Shown: one piece after another, positions 9,641 through 12,830 of the stretch
Numbering within the stretch: position 1 is the stretch's first letter
Layout: every line of letters starts with the position of its first letter
Source of the DNA: Conidiobolus incongruus B7586
Taxonomy: Eukaryota; Entomophthoromycota; Entomophthoromycetes; Entomophthorales; Conidiobolaceae
Length of the DNA: 12,830 nucleotides
Direction: 5' to 3'
Assembly: GCA_000697335.1 (NCBI GenBank)
Contig: JNEM01011634.1
Location: forward strand, 1-12,830
The notes under the pieces: generated by a model
The model's input: only the letters and a program-made list of their open reading frames with translations
The model's database searches: none
What the model was told of the DNA's origin: nothing
Made by a program: the position numbers and the translations under genes

Positions 9641-11205
9641 ACTAGCTTACAAAAATAAGTTATAAAAATATAATCATTTATATTTTTATCAATAACTCTG
9701 TTAATTCTTAATTAAATCAATTTAAATTAAAATATATAATAAACCTATATTATTTATTTATAATTAAATATATTTAATCAAATTATATTAACTTTTAATA
9801 GATATATTAAAGTTTAAACTTTATCTAAGATAAGTTATAAATTTATGTGTTTTAGTTATAGAAAGAAAATTAAAATTTAATATATTTACCTTTAGTTTTT
9901 TTTAACTTCCTTAAGTTTATGGAGTATAAAGTTAACTAACTTCTTACATTAAAAAAAATTAATTTTGTTTTAAGCTTTTTAAATATATTACTAAAGCTTA
10001 TTTAAATTTTTTATTTGTGGGAAAACTTTAACTACTTTTTTTAATTAATTTTAAAGATATTTAATTAGATTAAGATTAAAAAATTAAAGAAACTACTTTA
10101 TTATTATTATTTTATTATTTTTTAACCAATTGGTAATAAAAGTAGTAGTTTAATAAATGGTATTATTTTGTTGAAAAATAACATTTATTTTATTTAACCT
10201 ATATTATTCAATAGTTTTTTTAATTCATTATTTAAAATATTTTAATATATCTTAATATTAATTTTTTTATTAACTTTACAAAAATACCTTATATTAAAAG
10301 ATAATATATATCCTTAAATTATAATTAACTTATTATTATATTTTTGGGTTAAGATAACATAATAGTTATAAAATAATTTTTTGTTTTTTCTAAAATATTT
10401 ATTTTTTATTAAATCTACTAAAATATATTATTGTTTTATTAAATTAAATAACCTTACTTTAATTAGTTTTAATTGAACTTTAGTGATAATATTTAAACTT
10501 TTATCTAACTTTATAATGGGACTTCTTTAGTTAAAGGTGTCTTTCTTAAAATATAAGTATTACCTATTATAATATAAAATATATATAATAATATTAGTAT
10601 TAACTAATAATCTTATATAGTTTTATAATTCTTTTTATATTTCTATAATAATATTATATTTACTTATATTAATTAACCTATAAATATATTGTTTATTATA
10701 TTTATTTATAGTCTTAATATATTTAAATTTAAATTTAAATATATCCTTATTATAATTTTTAATACCTTTAACTATAGTAAATTAACTAACATTAGTAATT
10801 CTAATAATCTTATAAGTTATTTTATCTTTATTATAAAGTTAATTAATTTATAAGTGAATTTTTCTAAAGAGGGATTTAAATACTTTAATATTAATATTAT
10901 TCAAAATAATAATTAAAAATAATAATATTAGAATATATATAATTCAATAAAAAAAAATATAAAGAATTTTTATTTTATATACCTTTTTAACTTATAAAGT
11001 TAAAATTTATTATTTATCCTATTTAAAATATAAGATTTAATATATTAATTAATAATAAATTAAATATAATTAAATATAACCTATTATAATCAAGTAATAT
11101 ACTATAATTATATATTTTACTTTAAATAATTTAAATAAGAATTGTTTAAATTATAGGTAAATATATAAGTGATTTTTATTTTATAACTGATTTTTATAAG
11201 CTATT
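9641..11205 (-). mobile_element. Tc1/mariner-type DNA transposon, copy 1 (decayed)
   Basis: A 1.57-kb element. Its left end begins actagcttacaaaa, and its right end, read on the minus strand from about 11205, begins as a close variant. Each end carries an outer motif, ataagttataaa at 9655-9666 and its counterpart at 11180-11190. A second, inner motif lies further in: an exact copy at 9830-9841 on the left, and a degraded form near 11006-11016 on the right. The ends are therefore about 200 bp long, with paired direct repeats inside each. The strand given is that of the transposase remnant. Target-site duplication cannot be seen because the flanks are TA repeats. Sequence and length match copy 2 closely, by eye around 80% identical over aligned stretches. 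Confidence 0.8.
9870..10900 (-). pseudogene. Tc1-like transposase remnant, copy 1
   Basis: This reads on the minus strand and is clearest by comparison with copy 2. The N-terminal half keeps a helix-turn-helix-like segment at about 10775-10850 (LYNKDKITY, then RITNVS). The C-terminal half keeps a proline-containing block near 10000-10015 that corresponds to the SPDL..E..W region of Tc1 transposases. The frame ends at a stop at 9870-9872 after KGKYIKF, matching the usual short basic C-terminus. The span of about 340 codons is normal for the family. Stops and frame changes are scattered throughout, and many stops fit TGG or CAA codons changed by G-to-A or C-to-T, so no functional protein is possible. 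Start position is approximate. Confidence 0.7.
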
Positions 11206-11217
11206 ATATATATATAC
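11206..11217. other. TA-rich junction between the two transposons
   Basis: Only about 12 bases, nearly all TA repeat, separate the right end of copy 1 from the left end of copy 2. Any TA target duplication of either element would be hidden here. The exact edges are uncertain by a few bases on each side because the outermost bases of the ends are themselves TA-like. Confidence 0.6.
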
Positions 11218-11260
11218 ATTAACCTACAAAAGTAAGTTATAAAATCAAAAACACTTATAT
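11218..11260 (+). repeat. Left terminal inverted repeat, outer part, copy 2
   Basis: This segment pairs with 12746-12788 read on the opposite strand: a shared ctaacctacaaa, a variable step, then aagttataaaatcaaa against aagtcataaaatcaaa. It is the best preserved of the four transposon ends and contains the outer putative transposase-binding motif. Confidence 0.8.
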
Positions 11261-11446
11261 TTTTACTAATAACTTGATTAATATTTGATAAAATAAACTT
11301 AAATTAAATAATTAAAATCTATTATATTTATTAATAATATATATTATTATATGATGATATTTAGCTATTAATTAGTTAAAATATAAACACTTAAATTTTA
11401 TTTAAGATGAGTTATAAATTTGTAGGTTTTTGGTAATAAAAAAAAA

Positions 11447-12475
11447 TTAAAACCTAGTGTATCTACCTTTAACTTTTCTAACTTTTTTAAGTTTGTAGGG
11501 TATAGAATCAACTAACTTCTTATATTAAAAAGAGTTAATCTTGTTTTATACTTCTTAAATATATTTTTAAAGTTGATCTAAATTTTCTATTAAGGGGAAA
11601 GCTTTAATAACTTTTTTTAACTAATTTTAAAGGTGTTTAATTAGGTTAAAGTTAAAAAATTGAAGAAGCTACTTTATAACTATTATCTTGTTATTTTTAA
11701 GTTATTTAGTAATAAAAGTTATAATATAGTAAGAGGTATTATTTTACTAGAAAATAACATTAGATTTGTTAAACTTATATTATTCAATAATTTTTTTCAA
11801 TTCATTATTTAAAATACTTTAATATATCTCAATATTAATTCTTTTATTAACTTTATAAAAATAACCTATATTTAAAAACAATATATATCCCTAAATAATA
11901 ATTAACCTACTATTGTACTTTTGGGTAAAATTAACATAATGGTTATAAAGTAGTTTTGTATCTTTTTTAAAACATCTAGTTTTTTTATCAAATCTACTAA
12001 AGTATATTTTTGTTTTATTAGATTAAATAACCTTATTTTAATTAGTTTTAATTTAATATTAGTAGTGATATTTAAACTCTTACCTAACTTTATAATAGGA
12101 TTTCTTTAATTAAAAGTGTTTTTTTTAAAGTGTAAGTGGTATCTATATTAATATAAAATACATATAATAATATTAGTGTTAATTAATATTCTTGTATAGT
12201 TTTATAGTTCTTGTTATATTTCTACAGTAGTATTATATTTGCTTATACTAACTAACTTATAAATATACTTCTTATTATATTTATTTATAACTTTAACACA
12301 TTTAAGTTTAAGTTTAAACATGTTTTTATTATTATTCTTAATAGCTTTAACTATAGTAAACTAGCTAACACTAGTAATTCTAACAATATTATAAGTTGAT
12401 TTACCTTTTTTATAAAGTTAATTAATATACAAGTAGATTTTTTTAAAGAGGGATTTAAGTATAATAATACTAATA
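11447..12475 (-). pseudogene. Tc1-like transposase remnant, copy 2
   Basis: Minus-strand remnant of about 340 codons, the usual Tc1/mariner transposase length. In order it shows a helix-turn-helix region at about 12360-12420 (KKGKSTYNI, then RITSVS.FTIVKAI). A second DNA-binding-type stretch follows at about 12200-12260 (KKYIYKLVSISKYNTTVEI). A likely first catalytic Asp lies at 11974-11976 (LDVLKKIQ), the second in QDN at 11682-11690, and a block near 11570-11600 resembles FPP.SPDL..E..W. It ends at a stop at 11447-11449 after VRKVKGRYTRF, typical of the family's C-terminus. The two Asp codons are about 96 codons apart, near the family norm; the spacing to the third acidic position reads as slightly longer than 34, but frame shifts make that unreliable. 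Scattered stops and frame changes rule out a functional protein. Confidence 0.78.
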
Positions 12476-12745
12476 AAAAAATTTAATATATCTATAAAAT
12501 ATTATATAAAATAATAACAAAGAGAGAAAAAAGATATAGTTATATATTGTTAAATATATCCCCTTATCTCAAAAACACATAAATTTATAACTCACCTTAA
12601 TTAAATATTAAGGGTTAATATTTTTACTAATAGTTTACTAAATATATTTAAATATATTTATTTATAATCAAATAATATACTTTAATTATATATTATAATT
12701 TCAAGTAAATTAATATATATAATTTTTTTAGTTATTAATTAAAAT

Positions 12746-12788
12746 ATATATATATATTTGATTTTATGACTTATCTTTGTAGGTTAGT
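12746..12788 (-). repeat. Right terminal inverted repeat, outer part, copy 2
   Basis: Inverted partner of 11218-11260. Beyond it, 12789-12830 is TA-rich and then plain AT-rich sequence running to the window edge, with no further element visible. Confidence 0.8.
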
Positions 12789-12830
12789 ATATATATACTT
12801 TATAATAATTTTTTTATAAAATTATTTATA

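Larger units (their letters stand above)
11218..12788 (-). mobile_element. Tc1/mariner-type DNA transposon, copy 2 (decayed)
   Basis: A 1.57-kb element in the same orientation as copy 1. The left end (about 11218 onward) and the right end (inward from about 12788 on the minus strand) both begin as variants of actaacctacaaa and match for about 42 bases. Each end has an outer motif (taagttataaa at 11233-11243; inverted at 12763-12773) and an inner one (tgagttataaa at 11408-11418; inverted at 12584-12594). The spacing is 175 bp on the left and 179 bp on the right. The sequence between motifs has diverged, so the ends are best described as about 210-bp inverted repeats with paired direct repeats, as in IR/DR-type Tc1 elements. 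A transposase remnant fills the interior on the minus strand. It is less decayed than copy 1. Confidence 0.85.

Noticed and set aside
1-12830. tRNA, rRNA, CRISPR array or telomeric repeats
   Set aside because: No B-box-like tRNA motif, no regularly spaced repeat array and no telomere-type repeat was found on either strand by reading.

Overview
The window is eukaryotic, most likely fungal, DNA with one clear intact protein-coding gene: an intron-free, 497-codon PHO89/SLC20-type phosphate transporter at 4323-5816 (+). The gene is a compositional island. A 60-base line inside it (4681-4740) counts to 50% G+C, an upstream flanking line (2401-2460) to 30%, and lines in the ultra-AT blocks (241-300 and 10681-10740) to 5%. 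The protein resembles yeast Pho89 throughout, and the very AT-rich intergenic DNA suits an AT-rich, probably early-diverging fungus. The lineage call is inference, and no ribosomal or other taxonomic marker is present.

Layout. 1-740: ultra-AT block with no recognisable gene. 741-4180: AT-rich intergenic DNA with a few G+C-richer patches that look like worn sequence but match nothing I can name. 4187-4322: the transporter's likely promoter, with a TATA-like box and a pyrimidine-rich leader. 4323-5816: transporter. 5817-5989: 3' flank with a 12-bp perfect inverted repeat, a 12-bp direct repeat and an AATAAA. 5990-7690: AT-rich with nothing assignable. 7700-9480: decayed coding-like sequence of unknown family. 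9577-9601: an AT microsatellite. 9641-12788: two decayed Tc1/mariner-type DNA transposons in the same orientation, about 1.57 kb each, separated by only about 12 bp of TA-rich DNA.

The two transposons are the most informative part of the non-coding DNA. Both have matching inverted ends, an internal second copy of a terminal motif at constant spacing (175 bp in both left ends, 179 and 174 bp in the right ends), and minus-strand remnants of a Tc1-like transposase. The remnants keep a helix-turn-helix region, a QDN catalytic motif and an SPDL..E..W-like motif. Differences between the copies are mainly C/T and G/A, and many of the transposase breaks fit loss of C and G, so the pattern resembles repeat-induced C-to-T decay. 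Nothing here points to a multi-gene novel system; the window reads as a single housekeeping-type nutrient transporter in transposon-derived, AT-saturated DNA.
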